Part shown: one piece after another, positions 50,648-59,488 of the stretch
Layout: each line of letters starts with the position of its first letter
How positions within the stretch are numbered: position 1 is the stretch's first letter
DNA from: Paenibacillus amylolyticus
GTDB lineage: Bacteria; Bacillota; Bacilli; Paenibacillales; Paenibacillaceae
NCBI RefSeq assembly: GCF_001570725.1
Contig: NZ_BCNV01000003.1
Location: 124,001-188,000, forward strand
DNA: 64,000 bases
Direction of reading: 5' to 3'
Translations under genes and position numbers: made by a program
The notes under the pieces: model-generated
What the model was told of the DNA's origin: nothing
The model's input: the letters and a program-made list of their open reading frames with translations, nothing else
Databases searched by the model: none

Positions 50648-53026
50648 ATGATTAAAGCAACGGAAGATAATCAATATGTTGAACTGACAAGGCCGACAAG
50701 CTTACCGAAGGCATCCGGATTCCTTTGGAATGAAAAGATGATGATTCATGTGAATTGCCGGGGGTACGCGGTGGCCCAATTCATGCAGCCCGAACCTGCT
50801 AAATACTCGTATGCGCCCAACCTGGAAGCCAAGACGTTTATGCAACCGGAGCAGCCGTACTATGCCCACCATCCGGGACGGTTTGTGTACATTAAAGATG
50901 AAATAAGTGGCGAAATCTTCTCCGCCCCGTATGAACCCGTTCGCAAGCAGGCGGATAGCTATACGTTCGCTGTCGGTAAACACGATATTCACTGGAAAGT
51001 CGTCCAAGACGACATTTGCATCGAGATGTCCCTGCGTCTGCCGAAGGAAGATGTCATGGAGCTATGGCGTGTGAAGGTAACCAATCTGTCTTCGAGAAAA
51101 CGCAAGCTGAGTATCTACCCGTATTATACGGTCGGTTATATGTCATGGATGAACCAATCCGGTTCATATGTGGAAGATTTGCAGGGCATTGTCTGTTCGG
51201 CGATTACGCCGTATCAGAAATATCAGGATTATAGCAAAATCAAAAATTACAGGGACAAAACCTATCTGCTTGCAGATCACCAACCGGCCGCCTGGGAAGT
51301 GAATCATGAGAGCTTTGAGGGCGAAGGCGGACTTCATAATCCTTCCGCCCTTCAGTCGGAGACGCTCGCAGGTGGAGATGCACGCTATGAGACACCGGTG
51401 GCTGTATTGCAATACAGAGTCGAATTGGAAGCGGGAGCGGAGCAGGCGTATCGATTTATCTTTGGCCCGGCTCATGATGAGACAGAGATTGAGGGTATTC
51501 GTCAGCATTATTTTGTGAAGCAGAATAAAGAAGGACAGGATGGGTTCACCGCAGCCGAGCAGGAGTATGCTGGTTATATTGCGGAAGGGCAAGGGAACAT
51601 CCAGATTGAGACACCGGACAGCTGGCTAGATAATGTCGTGAATCACTGGCTACCTCGCCAGATGTACTATCATGGCAAAACCAACCGTCTGACAACCGAT
51701 CCGCAGACGCGGAATTATTTGCAGGACAACATGGGCATGAGTTACATTCAGCCGCAGATTGCACGAGCTGCGTTCTTGACTGCTTTGTCTCAACAGCATA
51801 TAAGCGGCGCGATGCCAGACGGCATTATTTTGCACCCGGACGCAGAACTGAAATATATTAACCAGGTTCCTCATACCGATCATTGTATCTGGCTTCCGGT
51901 CTGTATGAAGACCTATTTGGATGAAACGAATGACTATAGCATTTTGGAGGAACAGGTTGCTTTTACAGACAGTGAACAGAAGGTTTCCGTACTGGAGCAT
52001 ATGAATCTTGCAATGCGCTGGTTGATCCATGAGCGTGATGCGCGTGGGTTGAACTATATCAATCAGGGTGACTGGTGTGATCCGATGAACATGGTGGGAT
52101 ACAAAGGCAAAGGCGTATCCGGCTGGCTGACCATTGCGACGGCATATGCATTTAATGTGTGGGCAGAAATTGGTGAACAGGCGGGGCATGCCGAGGTTGC
52201 GGAGGAATTCCGTCTGGAAGCCAATCAGACCAATGCGGTAGCAAATGAGTATCTGTGGGATGGGGACTGGTATGCCCGCGGAATTACGGATGATAACGTA
52301 GTGTTTGGTGTAAGCAAAGACGTGGAAGGACGCATCTATATCAATCCTCAGAGCTGGGCACTTATGAGCGGTGCTGCGGATCAGGAGAAACAGGAGAAGT
52401 TAATCCGTGCGGTAGAAGAACAATTGGAAACGCCATATGGTGTCGAGAAACTCGCGCCGTCTTTCACCGCCATGCGAGAGGATGTAGGTCGTGTCACGCA
52501 GAAACATCCGGGAAGTGCAGAGAACGGAGCCGTGTACAATCACGCGGCGGCGTTCTATATTTATGCGTTGTATCTGGTGGGACAGAAGGAGAAGGCGTAT
52601 CGTTTGCTGCGTAAAATGATTCCTGGCCCCGATGCCGAGGATATTCTCCAGCGGGGTCAGCTACCCGTATTTATCCCGAATTATTATCGCGGAGCTTATC
52701 ATCAATTCCCACGTACAGCCGGGCGCTCCAGTCACCTGTTCAACACCGGCACGGTGCCTTGGGTGTATCGCTGCCTGATCGACGGATTGTTTGGACTGCA
52801 AGGTCATGCACAAGGACTTCAAGTACGTCCGCAGTTACCAGAAGATTGGAACGAGGCATCGGTTACACGTTTGTTCCGCGGGGCTGAGCTGCATGTAAAC
52901 ATGAAGAAGGATGCATCTGTCCAGACAATTGAGGTACATGTTGACGACCAACGGATTGAAGGCGACATTATCAAGAACATACAAGCCGGCGTGAAATATG
53001 AGGTGCTGGTGAAGCTACCTTTGTAG
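50648..53026 (+). CDS. GH94 family glycoside phosphorylase
   Basis: The 792-residue protein follows the GH94 plan: an N-terminal beta-sandwich (~1-290), a helical linker and an (alpha/alpha)6 barrel (~330-720), then a small C-terminal beta part. The catalytic segment reads NQGDWCDPMNM, with Asp478 in the position of the general acid. Most cellobiose phosphorylases have DWND, so the Cys is a variant seen in less studied subgroups. Family members reversibly cleave beta-linked glucosides with phosphate, releasing a sugar-1-phosphate. No signal peptide is present, so the substrate must be imported. GAGG seven bases before ATG 50648 sets the start. A cre-like site precedes it. The exact disaccharide is not assignable. 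Confidence 0.85.
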   Translation: MIKATEDNQYVELTRPTSLPKASGFLWNEKMMIHVNCRGYAVAQFMQPEPAKYSYAPNLEAKTFMQPEQPYYAHHPGRFVYIKDEISGEIFSAPYEPVRKQADSYTFAVGKHDIHWKVVQDDICIEMSLRLPKEDVMELWRVKVTNLSSRKRKLSIYPYYTVGYMSWMNQSGSYVEDLQGIVCSAITPYQKYQDYSKIKNYRDKTYLLADHQPAAWEVNHESFEGEGGLHNPSALQSETLAGGDARYETPVAVLQYRVELEAGAEQAYRFIFGPAHDETEIEGIRQHYFVKQNKEGQDGFTAAEQEYAGYIAEGQGNIQIETPDSWLDNVVNHWLPRQMYYHGKTNRLTTDPQTRNYLQDNMGMSYIQPQIARAAFLTALSQQHISGAMPDGIILHPDAELKYINQVPHTDHCIWLPVCMKTYLDETNDYSILEEQVAFTDSEQKVSVLEHMNLAMRWLIHERDARGLNYINQGDWCDPMNMVGYKGKGVSGWLTIATAYAFNVWAEIGEQAGHAEVAEEFRLEANQTNAVANEYLWDGDWYARGITDDNVVFGVSKDVEGRIYINPQSWALMSGAADQEKQEKLIRAVEEQLETPYGVEKLAPSFTAMREDVGRVTQKHPGSAENGAVYNHAAAFYIYALYLVGQKEKAYRLLRKMIPGPDAEDILQRGQLPVFIPNYYRGAYHQFPRTAGRSSHLFNTGTVPWVYRCLIDGLFGLQGHAQGLQVRPQLPEDWNEASVTRLFRGAELHVNMKKDASVQTIEVHVDDQRIEGDIIKNIQAGVKYEVLVKLPL

Positions 53027-53086
53027 AAAAGAGTACGGAGTACTGCTGAACGGTGTGAAGCGTTTTGGACGATCACGAAGCAAATC

Positions 53087-53124
53087 AAAAACTGCCTTTC
53101 CTTTATAAGAGGAGGGCAGTTTTT
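53087..53124. terminator. bidirectional intrinsic terminator
   Basis: AAAAACTGCC pairs with GGGCAGTTTTT, extended by TTTCCT/AGGA, around a short loop, between the convergent GH94 and GNAT genes. T runs exist on both sides. Confidence 0.9.
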
Positions 53125-53137
53125 GGTCTGAGCATGG

Positions 53138-53905
53138 TCAGGACTCATTCCATTCTTTGACTCTGTACCAATAGCTATACATCTCCGAATAACCCAGCTT
53201 GGCGTAAAGCTTCAAGGCAGGTGCATTTTTCGCAACCACTTGCAGGTAACTGGAAGTAGCGCCCTGTTTTTTTGCCCAGTGCAGGAGATGAAGGATCATC
53301 TGTTCAGCAAGTCCCCGATTCCGGAAGTTAGCGTCTGTAATGATGTCATACAACCCGATATAGCCACGCTCGATTACACCGAACCCACACGCGACGACTT
53401 GCCCGTCAATCAATAGCGATATAAAACCTACCTTTGTGCGGATGTTATGTAACATTAGTTCTGTCGTTTCCCGTTGCAGATCGTTCACCTGATTTAGCCT
53501 ACAAAAGTGATCCAGCCACGCTGTGGTCAACTGTTCGTTAATCTGTACAGCTTGGTGCACAGGTTCTTTGATATCATCCAGACTCCTGATCTGGATACGA
53601 GTGAGATCTACAACTGCATACCCTTTGTCTTGCAAAAGCTGATCGAGATGATCCGGTTGAATAAACGGCGTGATCTTAAATATGGTATTTAATTGATTGG
53701 AAGCATAGATGCGCTCACATTCCTCAATCTTTTCATGCACATCCAGAGTGGAGTAGTGGATCGGTTGAACGGAGTTGGCACGTTTGGTATATCCTTTGGC
53801 AAAACGCAGTACCCAACCGTCATACAATAAGGTGGACAAGGGTTGCCAGTGGTTAAGGGATAGTTCTTCAATGGTTTTATGTTCTGAATCTATAGTATGC
53901 GTCAT
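53138..53905 (-). CDS. GNAT family N-acetyltransferase
   Basis: The 255-residue protein carries the GNAT acetyl-CoA domain in its C-terminal half (~120-250): VACGFGVIERGYIGLYDIITDANFRNRGLAEQMILHLL holds motif A, and APALKLYAKLGYSEMYSYWYR gives the final strands. The N-terminal half (LSLNHWQPLSTLLYDGWVLRFAKGYTKRANSV) is a degenerate second GNAT-like unit found in a known two-domain subgroup. The acceptor is unknown. A GGAGGT site five bases before ATG 53905 sets the start; the next gene on the other strand begins about 150 bases away. Confidence 0.88.
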   Translation of the reverse strand: MTHTIDSEHKTIEELSLNHWQPLSTLLYDGWVLRFAKGYTKRANSVQPIHYSTLDVHEKIEECERIYASNQLNTIFKITPFIQPDHLDQLLQDKGYAVVDLTRIQIRSLDDIKEPVHQAVQINEQLTTAWLDHFCRLNQVNDLQRETTELMLHNIRTKVGFISLLIDGQVVACGFGVIERGYIGLYDIITDANFRNRGLAEQMILHLLHWAKKQGATSSYLQVVAKNAPALKLYAKLGYSEMYSYWYRVKEWNES

Positions 53906-54057
53906 AACCAACCTCCGATTTCATAATTAAATAATAATACATAATAATGTATAAAAATACAACGAGAATATATATTTCGCGAACAGTATGCATTATAGCC
54001 GGAGATGGTATACAATTTGATTTGGTTAAAAGAATAACTTCAGAAGCGGAGCGCGTT

Positions 54058-54720
54058 ATGTTAACTATAGAATTAAATAATCACAGTATTAACTGTCATA
54101 TTGAATACGGCAAACGCAAAAAAGTGTCCATCACGATGGACTTGCCTTATATGGTAACGATCAAAGCACCCAATGGTACCAGTGAAGACATGATCCGGCA
54201 ACTTGTGGAGCAGTTCGGGGATGTGATTTTGAAGAAATCTGCTCTGATGCAGCAAGCGCTCGACGGTCCTCAAGCCAAGGAATACGAAGATGAAGGCAAA
54301 GGGAAGTTTTTGCTTTTTGGCAAGGAGCATGCACTGCATGAATTAATCCCTGTAGAGGGGTTTACAGAAGAGGAGCTGCGAGCGAATCTGAAGAAGTTTT
54401 ATTTTGCCGAGTGTAAACGCATGATTGGGGAGCGCATCGGACGTTATCAGCAGGAGTTGAAGGTGAAGCCGAAGTCAGTGGAGATCGTAGATTCTCCCAC
54501 CAAGTGGGGCAGTTGTAGCTGGGACAAAAAGCTGACGTTCAATTATCGTCTGGCGATGGCGCCACTGGAAGTGATCGATTATGTCATCATTCATGAACTT
54601 TGCCATATTCACCACATGAATCATGATCGCTCCTTCTGGCGGCGTATTGGAAGTATCATGCCGGATTACAAAGCCAAAGAAGATTATCTGATGCGCAATG
54701 GTCGAGCCATGACACTATAA
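54058..54720 (+). CDS. YgjP-type metal-dependent hydrolase (SprT-like / M48-related)
   Basis: The 220-residue protein belongs to the YgjP/DUF45 family. The zinc motif is IIHELCHIHHMNHDRSFW, with HExxH at about residue 180 and a third ligand downstream, preceded by the family segment SPTKWGSCSWDKKLTFNYRLAMAP. The fold is that of small zincin metalloproteases; peptide or protein hydrolysis is plausible, and the physiological substrate is unknown. The frame is open from 53947, but the ATG at 54058 (MLTIELNNHS) has GGAG six bases upstream and fits the family. Confidence 0.88.
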   Translation: MLTIELNNHSINCHIEYGKRKKVSITMDLPYMVTIKAPNGTSEDMIRQLVEQFGDVILKKSALMQQALDGPQAKEYEDEGKGKFLLFGKEHALHELIPVEGFTEEELRANLKKFYFAECKRMIGERIGRYQQELKVKPKSVEIVDSPTKWGSCSWDKKLTFNYRLAMAPLEVIDYVIIHELCHIHHMNHDRSFWRRIGSIMPDYKAKEDYLMRNGRAMTL

Positions 54721-54773
54721 ATCCAAGCTTAGGCCTTCACTTGGATACGCCATATCCCTCCAATATCATTCGT

Positions 54774-54822
54774 AAAATCCGCGAAGGTCCCACTGTTGCA
54801 GTGAGCGGCTTCGCGGATTTTT
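54774..54822. terminator. bidirectional intrinsic terminator
   Basis: AAAATCCGCGAAG pairs with CTTCGCGGATTTTT around a ~22-base loop. It separates the convergent YgjP-type and saccharopine-dehydrogenase-like genes. Confidence 0.88.
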
Positions 54823-54836
54823 GTTGTGTCTGGATA

Positions 54837-55919
54837 TTAGGAGTAAGATAATTGAACGCCGTATTGTTTGAAAAAATGAGTAACCGCATCCATGTCCATT
54901 CGATCATCGAACAGATGCTCAGGATAATAGACGCCTGGAGCCATAGGCTCATCCGCAGGCATCAGCAGTATCTTCTCGGCTTGCACCGCAGCACCGAGTG
55001 CAGTCATGTGGGTCTGACCAAGTGGGTCAGAGACCGTCATCGTTCGTTCAACCTGCTTCCCTTTCGCATCCAGTCCTTTCAGTTGAATGACGAGATGATG
55101 TGCACTCCCGGTTCCGGGATTATAGAGCAATTTCCGCCGGAATGGCTGGAATCGTTCACCGCTGATCATCTTCCATACACCCGTTTTGACCAATCCGGCA
55201 AGTGCATAGGTAGATACTTTGCTATCAAATGAAATGCGGAAACTGGCGGAATCAATATGACTTGTATGAGGCAAAGTGACGTGATCGGGTGTATCCAACC
55301 TGTAACATGGGGTCGTGTACCCGTTAGGGAAATGTACTTTAACCGGATCTGTCATGGGATAGACGAGCCGGTTCGTGTTGGATTCAGTTACCTGAAAAGG
55401 AATACTCATCCGATCCATAAAGGCTGCTGAGTCAGGCCCGGCTTTATCTCGCAGCGACCATAGGGCATGAATGTTTACTTCGACATGTTGCAGAGAGTTA
55501 GAAAGTATCATGGCAAAGAGTGACGCCGTTCCTGCCATCCATCCAGAGGACAGCACTACCGGAGCATGAAGCTCTTCCTGCTCTATTGTACGGATCGCTT
55601 GATTGAACACCTCAGTCCAGCGTGTTATATCGATGAGGGGAATTTTTCTGCGCACTGCCGATACCAATAGCCGATCATGCAGATCGTTCACTGCATTAAT
55701 GATTAATGATATATTTTCTCCTGCGTGAATCAGTGGATCTTCCGCATTGGTATCAACAACAACCGTTTGGACACGATTGGATGGAAAAGGTGCTGCTTTA
55801 CCCGCAGAACGACCTCCCAGTACCAATTCCAGATCAGGATGCCTGTCATGCAAAATGCGGGCAAGCTGTTCACCTACAGCACCATAGCCTCCAGCGATAA
55901 GAACTTTTTTTCTAATCAT
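54837..55919 (-). CDS. saccharopine-dehydrogenase-like NAD(P)-binding protein
   Basis: The 360-residue protein starts with a Rossmann motif (KKVLIAGGYGAVGEQLARIL) and GGRSAGKA, as in saccharopine dehydrogenase / homospermidine synthase family proteins. The N-terminal ~130 residues are the cofactor domain; the rest is a mixed domain with FRISFDSKVSTYALAGLVKTGV. Real lysine-pathway enzymes are longer and this gene has no amino-acid neighbours, so the substrate is unclear. GGAGGT lies before the ATG. A perfect ArsR-type operator sits 36 bases upstream of the start, matching the one before the adjacent ArsR gene, so expression is likely repressed by that regulator. Confidence 0.85.
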   Translation of the reverse strand: MIRKKVLIAGGYGAVGEQLARILHDRHPDLELVLGGRSAGKAAPFPSNRVQTVVVDTNAEDPLIHAGENISLIINAVNDLHDRLLVSAVRRKIPLIDITRWTEVFNQAIRTIEQEELHAPVVLSSGWMAGTASLFAMILSNSLQHVEVNIHALWSLRDKAGPDSAAFMDRMSIPFQVTESNTNRLVYPMTDPVKVHFPNGYTTPCYRLDTPDHVTLPHTSHIDSASFRISFDSKVSTYALAGLVKTGVWKMISGERFQPFRRKLLYNPGTGSAHHLVIQLKGLDAKGKQVERTMTVSDPLGQTHMTALGAAVQAEKILLMPADEPMAPGVYYPEHLFDDRMDMDAVTHFFKQYGVQLSYS

Positions 55920-55954
55920 TCGATAAACCTCCGTTGATATGTTTATGTACTTAT

Positions 55955-55974
55955 ATGTTTAAACTTTTAAACAT
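55955..55974 (-). promoter_or_regulatory. ArsR operator before the saccharopine-dehydrogenase-like gene
   Basis: ATGTTTAAA-CT-TTTAAACAT is a perfect 9-2-9 inverted repeat. A TATTAT (-10 candidate, 55973-55978 read leftward) touches it. A second copy with two mismatches lies before the ArsR gene (56356-56375). Confidence 0.72.
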
Positions 55975-56018
55975 AATAGGGTGAAGAAAAGGAATGCAGT
56001 TCACCAGCGCGGTATGCG

Positions 56019-56339
56019 CTAGCTCTGACATTCCACTTCTACGAGATGAACGAGCTGTTTGAGCAATTCGATCGCATCGTTGAACTCCAGCTTGTAATAC
56101 ATCTCCGTACCTTTTTTCTGAACCGATAGCAGCCCGGATTGACGCAATATTTTCAAGTGATGAGAGACTGTAGGGCGTGACATGGGTACATGCTCTGCAA
56201 TCTGGGATACGTTCATGCTCTCTTGATCAATGAGCAGTGATATAATCCGCTGGCGAACGGGATCTCCCAAACCTTGAAGATAAGGGCTTAAATTCTCGAA
56301 AATATCAATAACTTTTTGGTTACCCATCGACTCGTTCAT
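56019..56339 (-). CDS. ArsR family winged-helix regulator
   Basis: The 106-residue protein has the ArsR core: GLGDPVRQRIISLLIDQESMNVSQIAE (~23-50), recognition helix MSRPTVSHHLKILRQSGLL (~53-71) and the wing VQKKGTEMYYKLE. The only cysteine is near the C-terminus (VEVECQS), so a metal site of the classical type is not evident. It sits directly upstream of the saccharopine-dehydrogenase-like gene on the same strand, and both have nearly the same operator. GGAGTGAGCC precedes the ATG. Autorepression plus repression of the neighbour is the likely circuit. Confidence 0.9.
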   Translation of the reverse strand: MNESMGNQKVIDIFENLSPYLQGLGDPVRQRIISLLIDQESMNVSQIAEHVPMSRPTVSHHLKILRQSGLLSVQKKGTEMYYKLEFNDAIELLKQLVHLVEVECQS

Positions 56340-56355
56340 GGCTCACTCCGTTATA

Positions 56356-56405
56356 ATGTTTAATTGTTTAAACGTATTATAAGGCTTAGTTCACTTGAAA
56401 ATCAA
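56356..56405 (-). promoter_or_regulatory. ArsR autoregulated promoter and operator
   Basis: Read leftward, TTGATT (56400-56405) and a perfect TATAAT (56376-56381) are spaced by 18 bases. The inverted repeat ATGTTTAAT-TG-TTTAAACGT (56356-56375) directly follows the -10 box and differs from the downstream gene's operator at two positions. Confidence 0.7.
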
Positions 56406-56524
56406 ATTTTACATTGCAAGTTGCAGGAAAATAGCTGTTCCGCTTGTCCATTTGAAGTACAATATAAGCAAATATGCCCGTACCACGAATCCATTGATAG
56501 TATCCGTGGTGGAAGGAGTCCAAG

Positions 56525-56911
56525 ATGGCTGAGAGTAACCATTATTCTGTGCTGGTAGATGAATATATCTCGGAGTTTGCACCTGATGTACAGGTGAGAT
56601 TACAGGCATTAAGACAGATTATTCGTGAAGCGGCTCCGAACGCCGAAGAGAAGATCAGTTATAAGATGCCCACGTATGCACAGCATGGGAATCTGGTTCA
56701 TTTTGCTGCATACCAGCATCATATTGGGTTTTACCCTGCTCCCAGAGGAATTCAAGCTTTCCAGGAGGAACTCTCCGCGTATAAAGGGGGAAAGGGATCT
56801 GTCCAGTTTCCACTGGATCAGCCATTGCCCGAGGATCTCATCCGCCGGATCGTGGAGTATCGGGTGAAAGAAAATGTGGAGATCGCGTTGGAAAAGAAAC
56901 GCAAAAACTGA
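56525..56911 (+). CDS. DUF1801 / YdhG family protein (frataxin-like fold)
   Basis: The 128-residue protein matches the YdhG/DUF1801 family: VRLQALRQIIREAAPNAEEKISYKMPTYAQHGNLVHFAAYQHHIGFYP is the diagnostic stretch, followed by GKGSVQFPLDQPLP and a basic C-terminus. The fold resembles frataxin, and the Bacillus relative has been linked to iron delivery; that role here is inference. GGAAGGAG precedes the ATG. The next gene starts about 40 bases after its stop, so the two probably share a transcript. Confidence 0.87.
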   Translation: MAESNHYSVLVDEYISEFAPDVQVRLQALRQIIREAAPNAEEKISYKMPTYAQHGNLVHFAAYQHHIGFYPAPRGIQAFQEELSAYKGGKGSVQFPLDQPLPEDLIRRIVEYRVKENVEIALEKKRKN

Positions 56912-56953
56912 GTGTTGGCGGCAGACAGGCCTATCTATGGAAGGAGATACCGG

Positions 56954-57484
56954 GTGAATAAAGGGTTAATTGTACTTGATGTGCAGCATGGGCTTACAAG
57001 TCAGAGGGATGTATCTGCTCCAATTGCAAAGATTCAGTCTGTCATTGCTATTTTTGAAAAGATGAACTGGCCTATTGTGTTTACCAAACATCTGGACCAG
57101 GACAATGAGGATTCCTCTCTCTATTATGCGAAAAGTGCCAATTTGGAGATTGTTGTCGATACTGGGGAACATCCTATTCTGGAGAAAAGTAAACCGAGTG
57201 CGTTCAGTAATACGGAGCTGAAAAAGTTGCTGCTGGATCATCAGATTGAACATGTATTCATTGTTGGATTTAACATGGAGTATTGTTGTCTGTTTACAGC
57301 GATTAATGCTGAACATGAGGGGTTTAAAGTAACCCTGATTGAAGATGCGGCGGGTACAGTAAATACAGCAGAAACGTATGAAATGAAGGGACTAGACATA
57401 CAGGATTTTATCGGTTCGATTCTGAATTGGTCAGGTTGTATTGATGTTCTATACATGAATGAATTCAAGGAGCAGTATACTTAG
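56954..57484 (+). CDS. isochorismatase-fold cysteine hydrolase
   Basis: The 176-residue protein has the isochorismatase/nicotinamidase catalytic set: Asp in LIVLDVQHG near residue 9, Lys in KSKPSAFSNTEL and Cys in VGFNMEYCCLFTAINA, where one of the two adjacent cysteines is the nucleophile. Members hydrolyse amide or vinyl-ether bonds of small molecules; the substrate is unknown. AAGGAG seven bases before GTG 56954 makes that the start rather than the upstream TTG at 56912. It probably shares a transcript with the DUF1801 gene and ends just before a MITE-like element. Confidence 0.85.
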   Translation: MNKGLIVLDVQHGLTSQRDVSAPIAKIQSVIAIFEKMNWPIVFTKHLDQDNEDSSLYYAKSANLEIVVDTGEHPILEKSKPSAFSNTELKKLLLDHQIEHVFIVGFNMEYCCLFTAINAEHEGFKVTLIEDAAGTVNTAETYEMKGLDIQDFIGSILNWSGCIDVLYMNEFKEQYT

Positions 57485-57518
57485 ATATTTTGAATTTAAT
57501 CTGCACTACAGCATATAA

Positions 57519-57697
57519 ATTGAACTAAACGTTTACACGTGAACGTAGGGGACAGAAAGAACCTGAAGAAGCGGAGCGTGCGCCTTTATCCCCAGAATTT
57601 TACCTTTGTAAAATTGAATCAAAAAATCTGGGGATAACAGCGATCAGAAGGTTGTTCTGTCATCGAAGTGGCAAGTGTAAATATTCTTTAGTTCAAT
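57519..57697. repeat. MITE-like dispersed element, copy 2 (inverted)
   Basis: This 179-base element has terminal inverted repeats ATTGAACTAAA (57519-57529) and TTTAGTTCAAT (57687-57697). Inside, TTATCCCCAGA pairs with TCTGGGGATAA and ATTTTAC pairs with GTAAAAT, so the transcript would fold into nested hairpins. It is the inverse-oriented near copy of 43339-43518. No coding capacity is seen. Together with the terminator it fills the 356-base gap after the isochorismatase-like gene. Confidence 0.9.
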
Positions 57698-57728
57698 CTA
57701 TGTATTTAACCAAAGCTCATATCATACC

Positions 57729-57766
57729 AAAAAACAGTCGGATGCTTATGCATTCCGACTGTTTTT
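57729..57766. terminator. bidirectional intrinsic terminator
   Basis: CAGTCGGATGC pairs with GCATTCCGACTG (one bulged T), flanked by A and T runs on both sides. It lies between the isochorismatase-like gene (rightward) and the CAP gene (leftward). Confidence 0.88.
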
Positions 57767-57840
57767 GTTTTTAGATTCTAGATTTTACTCTGGTCGTATT
57801 TCATTTCACTTTAGTTTATTCCTATACTCTTGCTTCACTT

Positions 57841-59313
57841 CTATTCAAAGGAATACGTAACGTTTGAATTACTTGCTGTAGGGATGAAGTACATAAAGCT
57901 TGGGTCCACTTGCAAGTAGATCGTCAGGTCGGAAACGCCCAGATTGGGAACAGTCAGACTGAACCGACCGTTAGCGTCCAGCTTCACCGTTACAGTGCGA
58001 ATATGTTTTTCGTCAGGTGAAGGACCGTGGATTTGGAATGAGAATGTTTTGCCTGCATAAGCCGTGAGTGTTCCCCGTACTTTCAGCGTACGATCTGCTG
58101 TATATTCGAATTGCATCAGATGATTATCCAGGTAATCCTCGTTCCCGGTACCCGGATCTTGTGGCTCTGTTCCAGGATCTTGTGGCTCTGTTCCAGGGTC
58201 TTGTGGTTCTGTCCCAGGATTCTGTGGATCCGTTACAGGCTCTTGTGAAGGATTGCTAACCGAGAAGAAACGTGTCTGATATGAAATTTCTGCTTTGGAC
58301 CCGTCTTTCTTTTTCAAACCGGTAATGCGAACGTTGAACGTGTCGCCTGCCTTCAGGGATTTCAAGTTATCCGGGCGGAAAATGACAGCGTAGTTATATC
58401 CATAACCATCGGTATTTACATTGAAAAAGGCCTTTGCAGGATCACTGCTTACCGGAGTTTTCGCTCCCAGTACCCAAGTTTTCTGATCCGATGAACGCAC
58501 GATCTCCACCTGTACCTCCGAATTGGAGGGCTTCGCGAATACGTCCGGATTCAGCTGTGCAGACCAAGCTTGTGACACATTGAATGCCTCAATCGGGAAT
58601 GCCCCTTTGTTAGGATACAAGTTGTAATTGTAATTGAGTTTTCCTGAACGGCTCGTATCCATCACTTGCATGGTGCTGAAATGGCTTGCATAGTTTTTGT
58701 TGTCCCGGGATGCAATCCCGAAACCGACTTTCTTCAGCTGCGGACTCAAAATCCAGCGGCGATGGCCGAGTGCAGCAATGTTGCTGGCATCCGAATCATC
58801 CATATAAGCTTCAACGCTTTTGACTGCAAGGTTTCCTTGAGCACCATAGGAAGCGTACAGGTTGGAGCTGGAAGTCGACTTGGCTCCCAGATCAAAAAAG
58901 TCTTTCGCCATATCTGCCGGACGAGCCGGGAAGTGAGTCAATTCTCCGGTAGACACAACGACCGCTCCATGTTGGGCTTGACGATTGAGTGCAGCGTCCA
59001 GAACGAGATCTCCATCCAGACCGGAGAGATAGCGATAGAAGTTGGCTGCACCTAGAGCCTGCTCTAATGTGGAATCACTTACTACACCAGCGACGTAAGG
59101 TGCCTTGGTCGAAGGATTCTGAGTGAATGTGGCAGTTTGATCCTTGCCACTCATCCATTGCGTCCATTTCTGACTGATTTCTTGCTCACTTCGCTCAGGC
59201 AACAGACTGTCGACAGGGGCTGCAGTGATCTGCTGAGTCCCCAGCAGCACGAATAACAGGCCTGCCAGAGGAAGAGAGAGTAACGAGCGGATGTACCTTT
59301 TTTGAATAAACAT
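57841..59313 (-). CDS. secreted CAP-domain protein
   Basis: The 490-residue protein has a signal peptide (SLLSLPLAGLLFVLLGTQQITA). Residues ~75-215 form a CAP/SCP domain with ANFYRYLSGLDG, QAQHGAVVV, LTHFPARP and IAALGHRRWILSP. Residues ~220-350 are an extra beta domain. A proline-rich linker follows with three exact TEPQDPG repeats (21-base DNA repeats near 58150-58225). The last ~90 residues (LKVRGTLTAYAGKTFSFQIHGPSP) are homologous to the C-terminus of the SLH protein at the right edge of the window. Extracellular; CAP functions in bacteria are poorly known. Confidence 0.88.
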   Translation of the reverse strand: MFIQKRYIRSLLSLPLAGLLFVLLGTQQITAAPVDSLLPERSEQEISQKWTQWMSGKDQTATFTQNPSTKAPYVAGVVSDSTLEQALGAANFYRYLSGLDGDLVLDAALNRQAQHGAVVVSTGELTHFPARPADMAKDFFDLGAKSTSSSNLYASYGAQGNLAVKSVEAYMDDSDASNIAALGHRRWILSPQLKKVGFGIASRDNKNYASHFSTMQVMDTSRSGKLNYNYNLYPNKGAFPIEAFNVSQAWSAQLNPDVFAKPSNSEVQVEIVRSSDQKTWVLGAKTPVSSDPAKAFFNVNTDGYGYNYAVIFRPDNLKSLKAGDTFNVRITGLKKKDGSKAEISYQTRFFSVSNPSQEPVTDPQNPGTEPQDPGTEPQDPGTEPQDPGTGNEDYLDNHLMQFEYTADRTLKVRGTLTAYAGKTFSFQIHGPSPDEKHIRTVTVKLDANGRFSLTVPNLGVSDLTIYLQVDPSFMYFIPTASNSNVTYSFE

Positions 59314-59488
59314 GTTCTAATCTCCTTCTAGTATAAAATAATAATATTATGTATCCGATGTATATTATCGACATTAGAGGGATAATTCGTTAGTTTTATG
59401 AATGAAATTGTTTGTTCGAATTCAGCGATTTTTCAGCCAGAGCCATTATAATACTCACGGAATCCTGTATTCGAAAAGGAGTTTTGGC

